This document shows positions 1-10,502 of a stretch of 64,000 nucleotides of DNA, piece after piece (within the stretch, counting starts at the first letter, position 1; every line of letters begins with the position of its first letter). The DNA lies in contig NZ_CP032570.1 of assembly GCF_003626915.1 (NCBI RefSeq), positions 682,001 to 746,000 on the forward strand, given 5' to 3'. This DNA is from Tsuneonella amylolytica (GTDB taxonomy: Bacteria; Pseudomonadota; Alphaproteobacteria; Sphingomonadales; Sphingomonadaceae). The notes below the pieces were generated by a model, which searched no databases, was not told the DNA's origin, and saw nothing but the letters and a program-made list of their open reading frames with translations. The position numbers were made by a program, and so were the translations under genes.

Positions 1-1107
1 GCGCGCCGGTTCGGGAGCCGGCGGCGTGGCCGGTTCGTCGGCCTCGTACTCGTCGGCCTCCGGCAGTTCGAGCACCGGGCGCTTGGGCGCGCGTCCCGCG
101 CCCAGCGCGAACGAGCGGGGCTGGTTCATCGCCACTTCCCCGGTGCCGTCGATGCCGGTCGCGACCACGGACACGCGGATCTTGCCCGACAGGTCGGGGT
201 TGAAGGCCGAGCCCCAGATGATGTTCGCATCCTCGTCGACCAGCTCGCGGATGTGGTTCGCCGCTTCGTCGACCTCGAGCAGCTTCATGTCCTCGCCGCC
301 GATGATCGAGATGATCACGCCCTTGGCGCCCGCCATGCTGACGCCGTCGAGCAGCGGGTTGGCAATGGCGCGTTCGGCGGCCTCGAGCGCGCGGTTCTCG
401 CCCTCGCCCTCGCCGGTGCCCATCATCGCCTTGCCCATTTCCTGCATCACCGAACGCACGTCGGCGAAATCGAGGTTGATGAGGCCGGGCATGACCATGA
501 GGTCGGTGATCGAGCGGACGCCCTGCTGCAGGACCTCGTCCGCCAGCATGAACGCTTCCTTGAACGTGGTCTCCGCCTTGGCGACGAGGAACAGGTTCTG
601 GTTGGGAATGACGATCAGGGTATCGACGTGCTTCTGCAGTTCCTCGATGCCCGCCTCGGCCGCGCGCATGCGGCGGGTGCCTTCGAACAGGAACGGCTTG
701 GTCACCACGCCGACGGTCAACACGCCCTTGCGGCGGGCGGCCTCGGCGATGACGGGGGCCGCACCGGTGCCGGTGCCGCCGCCCATGCCGGCGGCGATGA
801 AGCACATGTTCACGCCTTCGAGCGCGTCCTCGATCTCGGCCACGGTCTCTTCGGCCGCAGCCTTGCCGACCTCGGGCCGCGCGCCCGCGCCGAGCCCGCC
901 GGTGATGTCGGGGCCGAGCTGGATGCGGCTGTCCGCCGCCGCCGTGCTCAATGCCTGTGCGTCGGTATTGGCGACAATGAAATCGACGCCCTCGATCTCC
1001 GAGGAAATCATGTTGGCGATGGCGTTGCCGCCCGCGCCGCCGACCCCGATCACGGTGATCTTGGGACGCAGGTCGTCGGTGGCTGGGGGTCCGATGTTGA
1101 TGCTCAT
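1..1107 (-). CDS. ftsZ: Cell division protein FtsZ (C-terminus beyond window)
   Basis: Tubulin-like GTPase that polymerises into the cytokinetic Z-ring at midcell. 369 codons are visible from the ATG at 1105-1107; the C-terminal linker and the FtsA/ZipA-binding tail lie off the left edge. Visible: the N-terminal nucleotide-binding glycine run GVGGAGGN (residues 21-28), the tubulin signature GGGTGTG (about 109-115) and the NPDLSG stretch before an Ala/Pro/Glu-rich linker that starts near residue 350. A good Shine-Dalgarno (GGAGGGAAG) lies about 5 nt before the ATG. It is the last gene of the dcw cluster and the only one in the block with a sizeable leader (100 nt after ftsA), which fits extra, separate control of FtsZ. 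Confidence 0.98.
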   Translation of the reverse strand, partial: MSINIGPPATDDLRPKITVIGVGGAGGNAIANMISSEIEGVDFIVANTDAQALSTAAADSRIQLGPDITGGLGAGARPEVGKAAAEETVAEIEDALEGVNMCFIAAGMGGGTGTGAAPVIAEAARRKGVLTVGVVTKPFLFEGTRRMRAAEAGIEELQKHVDTLIVIPNQNLFLVAKAETTFKEAFMLADEVLQQGVRSITDLMVMPGLINLDFADVRSVMQEMGKAMMGTGEGEGENRALEAAERAIANPLLDGVSMAGAKGVIISIIGGEDMKLLEVDEAANHIRELVDEDANIIWGSAFNPDLSGKIRVSVVATGIDGTGEVAMNQPRSFALGAGRAPKRPVLELPEADEYEADEPATPPAPEPAR

Positions 1108-1207
1108 GGGGCTTCCCTCCGGGGAATGGGGCGCAGGATAATGGTTACGCTCGTCTTACACGAAGCGATTCGCCCGGGGATAGGATGAAATTCCTTTTCC
1201 ACAGGGC
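1108..1207 (-). promoter_or_regulatory. ftsA-ftsZ leader with a GANTC site
   Basis: The 100-nt gap between ftsA and ftsZ is the only long gap inside the dcw block. It holds the ftsZ ribosome binding site and one GANTC motif at 1167-1171, the recognition sequence of the alphaproteobacterial cell-cycle methylase CcrM. In Caulobacter, ftsZ transcription is tied to GANTC methylation and GcrA; extending that here is inference. I cannot identify convincing -35/-10 boxes. Confidence 0.4.
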
Positions 1208-2503
1208 TTAGAAGTACTCTTTCATCGCGCGGGCGACCCGGTTCACCAGTCCGAGCCCGGTATAGCGGGTCGTGGGCGTCGTCTTCGGGCCGATCGAACG
1301 GATGTCGATGGGATCGTCCGCGGCATAGAGGCACAGGCCCGCCAGCGTCGCGAAACTGGGCGTCGCGTTCGCCTCGCCCAGCCCGCGCAGGGCCGGCGGC
1401 TTGCCGATGCGGACCGGCCGGCCGAGCGCGCTCTGGAGGAATTCGGCAAGCCCCGCGAGTTCGGCCCCGCCGCCGGTCACGACGACCTGCCCGCCCTTCG
1501 CACCCGAAAAGCCCATCGCCTTCAAGGCCCGATTGATCTCGTCGGTCAGGCGCGAGAGCTGTTCGGTGATGACCGACACCAGTTCGGCGCGGGGGACGCG
1601 GTTCTGTTCGTCCGCCCCGCGCGCGAGCGGCGCGGCGGCGTCGTCCGCGCCCGTGTCGTTCGGTCCGTTGACCGGCACCATGTCCTTGTAGTCGCTGGGG
1701 CTCGCGATGGCCGATCCGTAGCGGCTCTTGAGGCGCTGCGCCTGGAAGCGGCGGATGCCGAACGTGCCGGCGACCGCGTCGGTGATGTCGGACGATCCGA
1801 ATGGAATTGCTGTCAGCCCCAGCAGCATGCCGCCCGCATAGAGCGCCACGTTGGTCACCTCGCCGCCGATCTCGACCAGCGCGGTGCCGAGTTCGCGTTC
1901 CTCGGGCGAAAGGCAGGCGTATCCTGCCGCGATCGGCGCGGCGACAACCGCTTCCACGTCGAGGTGCGCGTTCTGCACCGCCTCGATAAGGTTGCGCACC
2001 GGCGCCCCGTCGGCGAGCATGACGTGGATGTCGACGCCCAGCCGCTCGGCGTGGAGGCCGCGCGGGTTGGCGACCCCATGCGCGCCGTCGAGCGTGTAAT
2101 GTGCGGGCTGCGCGTGCAGCACCATGCGGCCGTCGGGCTGGATGCTGTCGCGCGCGGCGACCAGCAGGTGCTCGATATCGTCTTCCTCGATCCGCCGCCC
2201 GCCGATGTCGATCTCGACCTTCGCGACCCGGCTGGAAAGGCCCGCCCCGGCACATCCGACCCACACGCTCTGGACCGAAGTCCCGGCGTTCTTCTCCGCC
2301 CGCTCGACCGCGTCCCGGATGGCGTAGGTCGCGGCCGCCATGTCGGTGACGTAGCCGCGCTTGATACCCTGCGCGGCGCGGTTGCCGCTGCCCAGCACGA
2401 TCATCTCGCCGGTTTCCGACAGGCCCATGATCATCGCAGAGATGCGGAAGCTCCCGACGTTGACCGCGCCGAAAACCTTGGCGATGCGCGGCAGCCCCAT
2501 CAT
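1208..2503 (-). CDS. ftsA: Cell division protein FtsA
   Basis: Actin-like ATPase (431 aa) that anchors FtsZ filaments to the inner membrane and recruits later division proteins. Actin-fold features: the N-terminal phosphate-1 region (VFGAVNVGSFRISAM), the SHS2/1C region after about residue 85, a second phosphate loop (ALVEIGGEVTNVALY) and a C-terminal VVVTGGGAEL adenosine motif. Two adjacent ATG codons (2501-2503, 2498-2500) follow GGGAGGCGA; I chose the first. The start overlaps the ftsQ stop (ATGATG over TGA), so it is likely translated by coupling. A loop of about 30 residues rich in Asn, Asp and Ala (near residue 265) is longer than in E. coli FtsA. Confidence 0.97.
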   Translation of the reverse strand: MMGLPRIAKVFGAVNVGSFRISAMIMGLSETGEMIVLGSGNRAAQGIKRGYVTDMAAATYAIRDAVERAEKNAGTSVQSVWVGCAGAGLSSRVAKVEIDIGGRRIEEDDIEHLLVAARDSIQPDGRMVLHAQPAHYTLDGAHGVANPRGLHAERLGVDIHVMLADGAPVRNLIEAVQNAHLDVEAVVAAPIAAGYACLSPEERELGTALVEIGGEVTNVALYAGGMLLGLTAIPFGSSDITDAVAGTFGIRRFQAQRLKSRYGSAIASPSDYKDMVPVNGPNDTGADDAAAPLARGADEQNRVPRAELVSVITEQLSRLTDEINRALKAMGFSGAKGGQVVVTGGGAELAGLAEFLQSALGRPVRIGKPPALRGLGEANATPSFATLAGLCLYAADDPIDIRSIGPKTTPTTRYTGLGLVNRVARAMKEYF

Positions 2504-3411
2504 TCGCCTCCCTTGGCTTCGAGCGCCTGCTTCTCGGCCCGGCCGGGAATGCGCATGTAGATGCGGTCGGGCGCGCGCATGTCGAACGCGGCGACCTTGC
2601 CCCCCAGCAGGCGGTTCACCCCGTCGAGACGCGCGAACTGCACCAGCGCGCCGGCGGACGGATCGTCGCCGTGCGGCAGCGCCAGGACCTGGCCGGTCTT
2701 GAAAGTGATATCCCACCGGCGGTTGCCGACCCATTCGGCTTCGGTCACCTGCGGCTTCAGCGCGGGTGCGGCATCGAGCAGGGTGTCGAGCGCAGCCACC
2801 TGTTTGGCGGCGCCCGGTCCCGAAACCTTGAGCATGCCCTTCGCGTTCGCTTCGGTCACCGGCTCGAGCTCGTGCCCGGTGCCGTCGATCAGGACCAGTC
2901 GGCCCGGCTTGCGCAAGGCGGCGCGCGGCGTGCGCTCGACGATGTCGATCGCCAGCGTGTCGGGAAGCTGCCGGCTGACTCGCGCATCCTCGACCCACGA
3001 CAGCGACAGGAGATCCGCGCGGATGGCGGCGAGATCGACGAGCGGCATCGGCCGGTCGCGCTCGGCCAGCACGCGTTCGTAGACCTTGAGCTCGTTCATA
3101 CGCTCGACGCCGGTCACTTCGACCCGGCGCACTTCGAAGCCCGCGTCGCTGGCGATCGCGGCGACCTGCGCCTGGGCCAGCGCGGGCACGCCGGCAAGGC
3201 TCGCGACGAACCACGCGAGCGCCGCCGCCCCGCCGAGGATGATCGCGAGGAACACCTTGTGGAGCTGATCCTCGGTGAAGGGCAGCAGCGACAGCGCGCC
3301 GCCGACCGCGCCGCTGGTCTTCGCCTTCGCCTTGCGCGCTGTGGCCGCGCGGCTTTGCGCGGCGGCGGACCGGCGCACGCCCTTGCCCTTGCGGTTGATC
3401 GTCTCAGCCAT
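2500..3411 (-). CDS. ftsQ: Cell division protein FtsQ
   Basis: Bitopic divisome protein (303 aa) linking early and late division proteins and binding FtsB/FtsL. A basic cytoplasmic tail rich in Arg, Lys and Ala (about residues 1-45) is followed by one membrane segment (about 55-75, FLAIILGGAAALAWFV), then a periplasmic POTRA domain with the FEVRRVEVTGVERM signature and a beta domain. The start overlaps the 3' end of ddl by 8 nt and the stop overlaps the ftsA start. Position between ddl and ftsA is the classic dcw order. Confidence 0.95.
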   Translation of the reverse strand: MAETINRKGKGVRRSAAAQSRAATARKAKAKTSGAVGGALSLLPFTEDQLHKVFLAIILGGAAALAWFVASLAGVPALAQAQVAAIASDAGFEVRRVEVTGVERMNELKVYERVLAERDRPMPLVDLAAIRADLLSLSWVEDARVSRQLPDTLAIDIVERTPRAALRKPGRLVLIDGTGHELEPVTEANAKGMLKVSGPGAAKQVAALDTLLDAAPALKPQVTEAEWVGNRRWDITFKTGQVLALPHGDDPSAGALVQFARLDGVNRLLGGKVAAFDMRAPDRIYMRIPGRAEKQALEAKGGE

Positions 3412-4366
3412 GCCCCGCCCTGTCCAGTGCTTCCTCGACGAGCGCTTCCACCAGATCCTCGTAGCTCATGCCGCAGGCTTTCGCCTGTTCGGGCACGAGG
3501 CTGAGCGGGGTCATCCCGGGCTGGGTGTTGGTTTCCAGCACGAAGAGCCCATCCTCTCCCTGCTCGTCGTCCCAGCGGAAGTCGGTACGGCTGCAGCCGT
3601 TGCAGCCGAGCAGCGTGTGCGCCTGCACGGCGTAGGCCTTGCACAGCTCGAAGATGCGCTCCGGCACTTCGGCCGGGCAGACGTGCTCGGTCATCCCGTC
3701 GGTGTACTTCGCGTCGAAATCGTAGAAGCCCGACTTGGGCACGAGTTCGGTCACCGTCAGCGCGCGCGGGCCGGTGCCGTCGTCGAGCACCGCGGCGGTC
3801 AGTTCGCGCCCGCGAATGTAGGGTTCTGCGAGCAGGCGGTCGAATTCCTGCCAGGGGCCCTTCACGTCCTTGCGGATGGGGTTGCCGTAGTTGCTTTCGT
3901 CGGTGACGATCGCCACGCCGACCGAACTGCCCTCGTTGACCGGCTTCAGCACGTAGGGCCGCGCGAGCGGGTCCTTCTCGTGGATGCTCGCGCTGTCCAC
4001 GATCCGCCCGCCCGGCATCGGCACCCCGTGCGGCACAAGCGCCTGCTTGGTCAGCTCCTTGTCGATCGCGATCACCGACGTGGCCAGGCCCGAATGCGTG
4101 TAGGGCACGCCCATCAGGTCGAGCATGCCCTGCACCGTCCCGTCCTCGCCCGGCACGCCGTGGAGCGCGTTGAAGACGACGTCCGGCGCAGCCTCGGCGA
4201 TGCGCGCAGCCACTTGCCGGTCCATGTCGATCCGCGTGACCCGGTGCCCCCGTGCCTCCAGCGCCTTCGCGACACCTTCGCCCGACATGAGGCTGACGGG
4301 GCGCTCGTTGGCCCAGCCGCCCATCAGAACGGCGACATGATGCTTGGCTCTCGCTTGGTCGATCAT
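3404..4366 (-). CDS. ddl: D-alanine--D-alanine ligase
   Basis: ATP-dependent synthesis of D-Ala-D-Ala, the dipeptide that MurF adds to the UDP-MurNAc-tripeptide; cytoplasmic. 320 aa from the ATG at 4364-4366, which overlaps the murB stop as ATGA; an in-frame codon 27 nt upstream is possible but lies inside murB. ATP-grasp features: AVLMGGWANER at the N-terminus, LHGVPGEDGTVQG in the substrate region, YVLKPVNEGSSVGV (ATP-binding Lys), and the C-terminal metal/substrate motif LETNTQPGMTPLSL. Length is typical of DdlB enzymes. Confidence 0.97.
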   Translation of the reverse strand: MIDQARAKHHVAVLMGGWANERPVSLMSGEGVAKALEARGHRVTRIDMDRQVAARIAEAAPDVVFNALHGVPGEDGTVQGMLDLMGVPYTHSGLATSVIAIDKELTKQALVPHGVPMPGGRIVDSASIHEKDPLARPYVLKPVNEGSSVGVAIVTDESNYGNPIRKDVKGPWQEFDRLLAEPYIRGRELTAAVLDDGTGPRALTVTELVPKSGFYDFDAKYTDGMTEHVCPAEVPERIFELCKAYAVQAHTLLGCNGCSRTDFRWDDEQGEDGLFVLETNTQPGMTPLSLVPEQAKACGMSYEDLVEALVEEALDRAGHG

Positions 4367-5331
4367 GGGCGCCCCACCCGCTGGATTTCCCATTCGAGGC
4401 TCACGCCGGAACTCGCATAGACTTTCTCGCGCACGAGTTCGCCCAGTCCTTCGATGTCGGCGCTGGTCGCATCGCCGGTGTTGATGAGGAAGTTGGTGTG
4501 CTTCTCGCTCACCTGCGCGCCGCCGAGCGCGAGGCCGCGGCAGCCGGCTTCGTCGACCAGTTGCCAGGCCTTGCCGCCAACCGGGTTCTTGAAGGTCGAT
4601 CCGCCGGTCTTGGTACGCAGCGGCTGGCTCGCCTCGCGCGCGGCGGCGATGCGGTCCATTTCCTCGCCGATCTCGGCGGGGACACCCTCGCGCCCCTGGA
4701 AGCGCGCGGAGACGACGACTGCGCCTTCGGGCAATGCGGAATGGCGATAGGTATATTCGAGGTCGCGCGTCGGCAACGTGACGAAGTCGCCGGTGGGCAG
4801 GATCACGTCGCAGTCAATCAACACGTCGGCCACCTCGCGGCCGTAGGCACCGCCGTTCATCCGCACGAAGCCGCCGACGGTGCCGGGGATGCCGCGCAGG
4901 AATTCGACGCCCGCGACGCCCGCATCGCGCGCCTTGCTGGACACCAGGATGCCGCTCGCCCCGCCGCCGCATTCCAGCACCTTGTCGCGGCGCGCCTCGA
5001 CGGTGGCGAAGGCCTTGCCGAGCCGGATCACGACGCCCGGCACGCCGCCGTCGCGCACGATGAGATTGCTGCCGAGGCCCAGCGCCATGACCGGCATGTC
5101 GCCGCCCAGCCGCGTGAGAAAATCCCTGAGGTCTTCCAAATCGGCCGGCTCGAACAGCCAGTCGGCCCTGCCGCCGGCCTTGAACCACACCAGCGGCGCG
5201 AGCGGGGCGTCGGCGGTCAGACGACCGCGAATGCCGTCCATCGAGAATGGCACGACGCTTGCCTCCTCGACCGAAGCGTCGGGGGCCGAGCCCGCGCGCC
5301 AACCGCGCCGTTCGCCGATCTGCGGCCTCAT
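4363..5331 (-). CDS. murB: UDP-N-acetylenolpyruvoylglucosamine reductase MurB
   Basis: FAD- and NADPH-dependent reduction of UDP-GlcNAc-enolpyruvate to UDP-MurNAc, the second committed peptidoglycan step. 322 aa. FAD-binding elements include [11 protein letters not shown] (about residue 48), [14 protein letters not shown] and [18 protein letters not shown]; the catalytic Ser lies in GGSTFKNP and the terminal catalytic Glu in [10 protein letters not shown]. Start ATG 5329-5331 overlaps the murC stop (ATGA). The N-terminal 25 residues are an extension rich in Arg, Gly and Ala before the conserved domain. Confidence 0.97.
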   Translation of the reverse strand: MRPQIGERRGWRAGSAPDASVEEASVVPFSMDGIRGRLTADAPLAPLVWFKAGGRADWLFEPADLEDLRDFLTRLGGDMPVMALGLGSNLIVRDGGVPGVVIRLGKAFATVEARRDKVLECGGGASGILVSSKARDAGVAGVEFLRGIPGTVGGFVRMNGGAYGREVADVLIDCDVILPTGDFVTLPTRDLEYTYRHSALPEGAVVVSARFQGREGVPAEIGEEMDRIAAAREASQPLRTKTGGSTFKNPVGGKAWQLVDEAGCRGLALGGAQVSEKHTNFLINTGDATSADIEGLGELVREKVYASSGVSLEWEIQRVGRP

Positions 5332-6755
5332 CCGCGTTCCTCCCGCACGGCATCGGCGAGTCCCGCGGCCCAGCGGGTGATGTCGCCCGCGCCGAGGCAC
5401 ACGACGAGGTCGCCTTCGCCGAGCGTACCGGCCAGTTCGCGCGCCAGGTCGCCCTCGTCGGCGACGGGCGCCGCGAAACGATGCCCGCGCGACTTGAGGC
5501 CGGCCACCAGCGCGGCGGAATCGGTGCCCGGGATCGGGTCCTCCCCCGCGGTGTAGACCGGCGTCACGTAGACCCGGTCGGCATCGTTGAAGGCAGTCTG
5601 GAAGTCGTCCATCAGGTCGCGCAGCCGGGTGAAGCGGTGCGGCTGGACGACCGCGATCACCCGCCCCCCGCTCGCCCCGGCGGTCTCGCGCGCGGCGGCG
5701 AGGACGGCGCGGATCTCGACAGGGTGGTGGGCATAGTCGTCGATGATCGTGGCACCCGCCACTTCGCCCACCCGGGTGAAGCGCCGGCGCACCCCGCCGA
5801 ACTGCGCGAAGCCTTCGCGGATGACGTCGTCGCCGCAGCCCATCTCCAGCGCCACGGCGATCGCGGCGAGCGCGTTCTGGACGTTGTGCCTGCCCGGCAT
5901 CGGCAGGCGCACGTCGGCGATGCGGCGATCGTCGGCCTGGTCGTTCGCGCCGCGGCGGCGGACGATCACGTCGAACCGGCTGCCGCCCGCTTCCGGCACC
6001 ACGTTGACCGCGCAGACGTCGGCCTGCAGCGAGAGGCCGTAGGTCACGACCTTGCGGTCGCGCACCTGGCCGATCAGCGCCTGCACCTCGGCATGGTCGA
6101 TGCACAGCACCGCCGCGCCGTAGAACGGGACGTTGTGCACGAATTCCACGAACGCGCGCCGCACCCCGTCGAAACCGCCGTAGTGGTCGAGATGTTCGGG
6201 ATCGATGTTGGTGACGACCGCGATCGTGCCGTCGAGGCGCAGGAAGCTGCCGTCGCTCTCGTCGGCCTCTACCACCATCCAGTCGCTGTCGCCCAGCCGG
6301 GCGTTCGACCCGTACTGTTCGATGATGCCGCCGTTGATGACAGTGGGATCGACCTTGCCGGCATCGAGCAGCGCGGCGATCATGCTGGTCGTCGTGGTCT
6401 TGCCGTGGGTGCCGGCCACCGCGACGGTGTTCTTTAGCCGCATCAATTCGGCGAGCATTTCGGCGCGGCGGACCACGGGGATGCGGTTTTCCAGGGCGGC
6501 GACGACTTCGGGGTTGGTCCGCTTCACTGCGGTCGAGGTGACGACGACGCCCGCGCCCGCCACGTTCTCGGCCCTCTGGCCCACGTGCACGGTGATGCCG
6601 CGTTGGCGCAAACGTTCGACCGTGGCGCTTTCGCCGAGGTCGGAGCCTTGCACCGCGTAGCCAAGGTTCGCCATCACTTCGGCGATGCCGGACATGCCGA
6701 TCCCGCCGATGCCGACGAAGTGCACGGTGCCGATGTCGGTGGGCACGCCTTTCAT
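5328..6755 (-). CDS. murC: UDP-N-acetylmuramate--L-alanine ligase MurC
   Basis: Adds L-Ala to UDP-MurNAc using ATP; first of the Mur ligases. 475 aa. The N-terminal UDP-binding glycine motif is [15 protein letters not shown] (about residues 11-25), the ATP P-loop [11 protein letters not shown] and the DESDGSF motif lie in the central domain, and IIDDYAHHP marks the C-terminal domain. The start (ATG 6753-6755) overlaps the murG stop, so I prefer it to longer in-frame extensions that run through murG. Confidence 0.98.
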   Translation of the reverse strand: MKGVPTDIGTVHFVGIGGIGMSGIAEVMANLGYAVQGSDLGESATVERLRQRGITVHVGQRAENVAGAGVVVTSTAVKRTNPEVVAALENRIPVVRRAEMLAELMRLKNTVAVAGTHGKTTTTSMIAALLDAGKVDPTVINGGIIEQYGSNARLGDSDWMVVEADESDGSFLRLDGTIAVVTNIDPEHLDHYGGFDGVRRAFVEFVHNVPFYGAAVLCIDHAEVQALIGQVRDRKVVTYGLSLQADVCAVNVVPEAGGSRFDVIVRRRGANDQADDRRIADVRLPMPGRHNVQNALAAIAVALEMGCGDDVIREGFAQFGGVRRRFTRVGEVAGATIIDDYAHHPVEIRAVLAAARETAGASGGRVIAVVQPHRFTRLRDLMDDFQTAFNDADRVYVTPVYTAGEDPIPGTDSAALVAGLKSRGHRFAAPVADEGDLARELAGTLGEGDLVVCLGAGDITRWAAGLADAVREERG

Positions 6756-7936
6756 GCGGCGGCCCCTTGCCCCACCGGCGCGCCCTGGCTGGCGCCGCGG
6801 GCGTTGTTGCCGCCCACGCGGATGACGTCCATCAGTTCGGCTCCGCCGAAGCTCTCGACGAGATCGGCGAGGTCCTCGACCGCCCTGGGCCGGCCGCAGT
6901 TCCAGGCGGCGTGCGCGGCGGTGGCGAGCGTTTCGGGACGCTGGGCGAGCGCCTGAATCTGCTTGGCGAGTTCCTTGGCGGTGAACTTCTCCTGCCGGAT
7001 CATCCGCGCCCCGCCGGCCTTCACCATCTCGCGGGTATTGACCGCCTGGTGATCGTCGGTCGCGATGGCGAGCGGCACGAGGATCGCCGGACGCCCGACG
7101 GCGGTCAGTTCCGCGATCGTGCTCGCCCCGGCACGCCCGATGAACAGATGCGCATCGGCGAGCCGGGTGGCCATGTCCTCGAAATAGGTGCCGAGTTCGG
7201 CCGGAATGTCGTGCTCGCGGTACCGGGCGCGCACCGCGTCGATATCCTCCGCGCGGCACTGCTGGGTCACCTGCAGCCGCTGGCGCAGCGCGGGAGGGAG
7301 CATCGAGAGCCCATCGGGCACGACCTCGCTCAGGACGCGGGCACCCTGGCTGCCGCCGGTAACCAGCACGCGCAGCAAGCCATCCTCGACGAACGGCGGG
7401 AACGGCTCGTCGCGCAAGGACAGGACTTCCCGCCGCACCGGGTTGCCCACGAGGTGCACCTTGCCTGCGAATTTGGGCAGGAGGCGCGCGACCTCGGGAT
7501 AGGCGGTGGCGATCGCATCGACCTTGCCGGCGAAGAAGCGGTTCACCCGGCCGAGCACCGCGTTCTGTTCGTGCACCACGCTCGGCACTTCGGCCGCCAT
7601 GGCGGCGAGCAGGGCCGGGAACACCGGGTAGCCGCCGAAGCCCACGACCGCGCTGGGCGCGAAGCTTTCATAGAGGCGCAGCGCCATCGCGCGGCCTTCC
7701 ACGATCGCCCGGATCGCGGCGGGCCACTTCAGCGGGTTCTTACCGAGCTTGCCGGCGGGGATCACATGCGCGGGCAGAAAGTCGGGCTTGCCCGGCAGCT
7801 TCGCGCCCCGCTCGTCGGTCACCAGCGCGACGTGGTGGCCGCGCCGGTGCAGCTCGCCCGCCAACGCGAAGGCGGGGATCAGGTGCCCGCCTGTGCCCCC
7901 GGCGGCCAGGACGAAATGGCGGCTCGCGCCCGTCAT
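6752..7936 (-). CDS. murG: UDP-GlcNAc:lipid I N-acetylglucosaminyltransferase MurG
   Basis: GT28 enzyme converting lipid I to lipid II on the cytoplasmic face of the inner membrane. 394 aa. Hallmarks: GGTGGH at residues 13-18, [25 protein letters not shown], the VTGGSQGAR loop, and the UDP-GlcNAc site [19 protein letters not shown]. The start overlaps the ftsW stop. The C-terminal tail of about 25 residues, rich in Asn, Gly and Ala, is not conserved. Confidence 0.98.
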   Translation of the reverse strand: MTGASRHFVLAAGGTGGHLIPAFALAGELHRRGHHVALVTDERGAKLPGKPDFLPAHVIPAGKLGKNPLKWPAAIRAIVEGRAMALRLYESFAPSAVVGFGGYPVFPALLAAMAAEVPSVVHEQNAVLGRVNRFFAGKVDAIATAYPEVARLLPKFAGKVHLVGNPVRREVLSLRDEPFPPFVEDGLLRVLVTGGSQGARVLSEVVPDGLSMLPPALRQRLQVTQQCRAEDIDAVRARYREHDIPAELGTYFEDMATRLADAHLFIGRAGASTIAELTAVGRPAILVPLAIATDDHQAVNTREMVKAGGARMIRQEKFTAKELAKQIQALAQRPETLATAAHAAWNCGRPRAVEDLADLVESFGGAELMDVIRVGGNNARGASQGAPVGQGAAA

Positions 7937-9156
7937 GCGTTCAACTCCTTCGCGATGAGAGCCTTCAGGCCCGGCGTCTCGCGGTAGAGGAAGGGATTGC
8001 GCCGCGTCAAAGCCACCAGCAGCCCGACCGCCAGACAGACCGCGATCGTCGACGAACCGCCGTAGCTGACCAGCGGCAGCGTCATGCCCTTCGACGGGAA
8101 GAGCTGCAGGTTGACGAGGATGTTGATGAACGCCTGCCCGCCGATCTGAGTGACGAGCCCGGCCGAGGCGAGCAGCGTGAACAGGTCCTCCTCGTCCACC
8201 AGCCGGGTCAGCACGCGCACCACGATGGCGAGGAACAGCGCCACGATGATGGCGCACGCGACGAGGCCGAATTCCTCGCCGATGACGCTGAAGATGTAGT
8301 CGGTATGCGCCTCGGGCAGGTTCATCTTGCGGATCCCAAGCCACAGGCCGGTGCCGGTCCAGCCGCCGTTCAAAAGCGTGCGGCTGGCAAGATCGACCTG
8401 GTCGAACGCGGTGCCGCCGCCGAGGAAGGCGTCGATGCGGTGGCGGGCGTTGTCGTAGAGGAAGTACGTCGCGGTCACCGCAACCATCCCTGCCCCCATC
8501 AGGATGCCCACGCGCTTCAGCGGAATGCCGGCCAGCAGCACGATCACGAACCACACGCCCGCGAACAGGATCGTGCCGCCGAAATCGGGCTGCAGCATCA
8601 TCAGCGCGGCGACGAGGCCCATGATGCCGGTCACGGTGGCAAGCACCGGCAGATTCGGGTCGCGCGAACGCCAGCTGACGATCCACGCGAGCAGGATCGC
8701 GAAGCCTGGCTTGAGGAATTCGCTAGGCTGGAAGCCCGCGATGCCGAGGTTGATCCACCGCTTCGCCCCGTTGATCTCGCTGCCGATCACCGGGACCAGC
8801 AGCAGGAAGCCGATCATCAGGGCCGACAGCAGGATGCCCGCCCGCCGCGCATTCTCGCGGCTGAGCGCGGAGGCGGCGAACAGCACGACAAGGCCGACCG
8901 CCTGCCAGCGCACGTGCGCCCAGTAGAAATAGAGTTCGGGCAGAGTGATGTTGCGGGTGGAGAGGCGATGCGCGCTCGCCGGGCTGGCGGCGAACACGGC
9001 TGCGGTGCCGATCAGCATGAGCAGCAGGATAAGGCCGAGCAGCACGCGGTCGATCTCGCGCCACCAGATCTTGACGTCGGCACGCCAGCCGCCGGGCCGG
9101 CGGGCCTGCGCGGGCAGGTTGGCGCCGCTGCGGGGGATGTAGGGCCGCTCGGTCAT
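7933..9156 (-). CDS. ftsW: Septal peptidoglycan glycosyltransferase FtsW
   Basis: SEDS-family polymerase that builds septal glycan strands from lipid II in complex with FtsI. 407 aa, with a polar N-terminus (about 35 residues) and about ten hydrophobic segments. Family motifs visible: GSEINGAKRWINLG with FQPSEFLKP, LQPDFGGTILF (the catalytic Asp region) and HTDYIFSVIGEEFG, then PLVSYGGSS near the C-terminus. Start ATG 9154-9156 overlaps the murD stop. Confidence 0.97.
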   Translation of the reverse strand: MTERPYIPRSGANLPAQARRPGGWRADVKIWWREIDRVLLGLILLLMLIGTAAVFAASPASAHRLSTRNITLPELYFYWAHVRWQAVGLVVLFAASALSRENARRAGILLSALMIGFLLLVPVIGSEINGAKRWINLGIAGFQPSEFLKPGFAILLAWIVSWRSRDPNLPVLATVTGIMGLVAALMMLQPDFGGTILFAGVWFVIVLLAGIPLKRVGILMGAGMVAVTATYFLYDNARHRIDAFLGGGTAFDQVDLASRTLLNGGWTGTGLWLGIRKMNLPEAHTDYIFSVIGEEFGLVACAIIVALFLAIVVRVLTRLVDEEDLFTLLASAGLVTQIGGQAFINILVNLQLFPSKGMTLPLVSYGGSSTIAVCLAVGLLVALTRRNPFLYRETPGLKALIAKELNA

Positions 9157-10502
9157 GCGGCGTTCTCGCAGGGGTTGGCGGCGGGGTCGTCCGACAACGC
9201 CTCGACGAACTGGCGGAAGCGGTCCCCGCGCTGTCCGTAGTCCTTGAACTGGTCGAAGCTGGCGCAGGCGGGGGAGAGCAGCACGACATCGCCCGGCACC
9301 GCCGCCGCCATCGCCGCGCGCACCGCCTCGCACATCATCTCGGCGCGGACGACGACGGGCACGCGTCCTTCGAGCAGTTCGGCAAAACGCGGACCGGCCT
9401 CGCCGATAGTGTAGGCGGCCTTGACGTTGGCGAGGTGTTGCTCGGTCGCGCCGAGCCCGTCCTCCTTGGGCAGCCCGCCGACGATCCAGTGGACACGCGG
9501 GCCGTTGCCCTCGGGCGGATAGGCCGCGAGCGCGGGGGCGGAACTGTCGGTGTTTGTCGCCTTGCTGTCGTTGACGAACAGCACGCCGTTGTGCGTGGCG
9601 ACCCGCTCCATGCGGTGGGGGAGGCCGGTGAAGGTGCGGAGGCCGTGATCGATTTGATCGTTCGCCAAGCCAAGTGCACCGCAAACGTCAACGGCGGCCG
9701 CGGCATTTTGCATGTTGTGGGGGCCCTGCAGCGATGGCCATTCTGCTTGCCGCGACAGCATGCCAACTGGATCGTTCGTAAACCAGCTGCTCCCAACGCT
9801 GTTGGGCGACCGCTCCACGTCGCGCGCCTCGTCCCCATCGAAATGATAGACCGCGTCATGATTGTTAGACTGCATCTCAAACAGACGCAGCTTAGACCTC
9901 TTATACGCGTCGAAATCTGCGTACCTATCCAAATGATCCGGCGTCACATTGAGCAGCACCGCCACATCGCAATCAAGCGAGTAGGTCAGATCGATCTGAT
10001 AGCTCGAAAGCTCCAGCACGTAGACCCCGCCCTCCGGAAGCGGGTCCTGCGCCAGGATCGGCAGGCCGATGTTGCCGCCCATCGTGGTCGGCACGCCAGC
10101 GGTCTGGAGGATGTGGTGGACCAGCGCGGTCGTGGTGCTCTTGCCGTTGGTGCCGGTGATGCCGACGACCTTATGCGGCGGCAGGCAGGCGCGGGCCTGG
10201 GCGAAAAGTTCGATGTCGCCGATCACCGGAACGCCGAACTGCGCGGCGCGCGCGGCGATCGGGTGGGTGTTGAGCGGCACGCCGGGCGAGACGACCACGC
10301 CGTCGTATCCGGTGAGGTCGATCTCGAGCGGGTCGGCGAGGCGCACGTTCGCCGGGTCGACCTTCGCGCGCGCGTTGTCCTGCCGATCCCACGCGGTCAC
10401 GTGCGCGCCGCTCGCCACCAGCGCCTCGACCGTCGCCAGCCCGCTCCGCGCGAGGCCGAGGACGGCGTAGCGTTTGCTCGAGAAGGCGGGGCTCGTGATC
10501 AC
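9153..10502 (-). CDS. murD: UDP-N-acetylmuramoyl-L-alanine--D-glutamate ligase MurD
   Basis: Adds D-Glu to UDP-MurNAc-L-Ala; cytoplasmic. 449 aa from a GTG start at 10500-10502 overlapping the mraY stop (GTGA). N-terminal VLGLARSG motif, ATP P-loop [36 protein letters not shown], and C-terminal [12 protein letters not shown]. Codon use around 9700-9990 is visibly more AT-rich than its neighbours (runs such as tcatgattgttagac), though the protein stays well conserved; this may reflect local recombination. Confidence 0.96.
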   Translation of the reverse strand: MITSPAFSSKRYAVLGLARSGLATVEALVASGAHVTAWDRQDNARAKVDPANVRLADPLEIDLTGYDGVVVSPGVPLNTHPIAARAAQFGVPVIGDIELFAQARACLPPHKVVGITGTNGKSTTTALVHHILQTAGVPTTMGGNIGLPILAQDPLPEGGVYVLELSSYQIDLTYSLDCDVAVLLNVTPDHLDRYADFDAYKRSKLRLFEMQSNNHDAVYHFDGDEARDVERSPNSVGSSWFTNDPVGMLSRQAEWPSLQGPHNMQNAAAAVDVCGALGLANDQIDHGLRTFTGLPHRMERVATHNGVLFVNDSKATNTDSSAPALAAYPPEGNGPRVHWIVGGLPKEDGLGATEQHLANVKAAYTIGEAGPRFAELLEGRVPVVVRAEMMCEAVRAAMAAAVPGDVVLLSPACASFDQFKDYGQRGDRFRQFVEALSDDPAANPCENAA

